A DNA stretch of 18,778 nucleotides from NCBI GenBank assembly GCA_036250225.1, contig JAPZLL010000098.1:1-18778 (forward strand). Reading direction: 5' to 3'. The position numbers and the translations under genes were made by a program. A model generated the notes under the pieces. The model searched no databases. It was not told the origin of the DNA and worked only from the letters and a program-made list of their open reading frames with translations. Shown here one piece after another: positions 18,672 through 18,778 of the stretch (its first letter is position 1; every line of letters starts with the position of its first letter). The DNA is from Cercophora sp. LCS_1. Lineage: Eukaryota; Ascomycota; Sordariomycetes; Sordariales; Lasiosphaeriaceae.

Positions 18672-18778
18672 ATGGCGCAGCAGCAGAAGCAGGCCACAGA
18701 CAAGGTAAGAAGCATCAGTTTTTGCTTGTGCAAGACTAACCGGTCACAGGTCCTGCTTCGTCTGCAGAGCGACATCAT
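18672..18778 (+). CDS. 5' end of an unidentified gene, first exon plus start of exon 2 (partial)
   Basis: The ATG at 18672 lies in a good start context (A at -3, G at +4). Exon 1 (18672-18704) encodes MAQQQKQATDK. A 45-nt intron is inferred at 18705-18749 from the donor GTAAGA, the branch site CTAAC at 18736 and the acceptor CACAG. Exon 2 begins VLLRLQSDI and runs off the window. The intron length is a multiple of three and has no stop, so retention would also read through, but the three splice signals together favour splicing. Twenty residues are too few to name the family. The gene is transcribed away from the HMG-box gene. Confidence 0.6.
   Translation, partial: MAQQQKQATDKVRSISFCLCKTNRSQVLLRLQSDI

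Noticed and set aside
1..18778. Telomere repeats, tRNA or rRNA genes
   Set aside because: I found no TTAGGG-type runs, no A/B-box tRNA pattern and no rRNA-like sequence by reading. A formal covariance search was not possible.

Overview
The window reads as a chromosomal segment of a filamentous fungus, most likely an ascomycete (Pezizomycotina). Three things point there: very short introns (45-47 nt) with GTNNGT donors and CTAAC/CTGAC branch sites; a MATA_HMG-type HMG-box gene with an intron inside its serine codon; and an AT-rich repeat block whose copies differ almost only by C-to-T/G-to-A changes with TpA enrichment, as expected from repeat-induced point mutation (RIP). The species is not identifiable from the sequence alone.

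Layout. Bases 1-202 are ordinary-composition sequence holding only the 3' end of a possible reading frame. Bases 203-16352 are one uninterrupted AT-rich satellite array of about 16 kb. I find no gene in it. It is a mosaic of a 96-bp unit (A) and a 52-bp unit (B), where B is A with its inner part missing, plus fused units and rarer modules (E, about 75 bp, four copies; F, about 29 bp, two copies). At two places the units form higher-order repeats: about 203 bp x5 (3297-4297) and about 468 bp x4 (6596-8463). Copies at the extreme right edge keep C in CpA sites that are T almost everywhere else. Bases 16353-17083 are a GC-rich border with short tandem repeats and seven copies of the palindrome TCACGTGA.

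The gene-bearing end, 17084-18778, has two divergent genes. On the minus strand, four exons (18068 to 17084) join in frame to a 242-residue HMG-box protein resembling fungal mating-type (MAT1-2-1-like) regulators. Most of its second intron is a six-unit minisatellite. On the plus strand, a second gene starts at 18672 and runs off the window after a small first exon. The roughly 600 bp between the two starts holds duplications and long G runs and is the likely shared promoter.

No RNA gene, CRISPR array, transposase or reverse transcriptase was recognised. The most notable items are the modular satellite with nested periodicity and apparent RIP (a candidate centromeric or subtelomeric block), the HMG-box gene beside it, and the repeated E-box palindromes between them.
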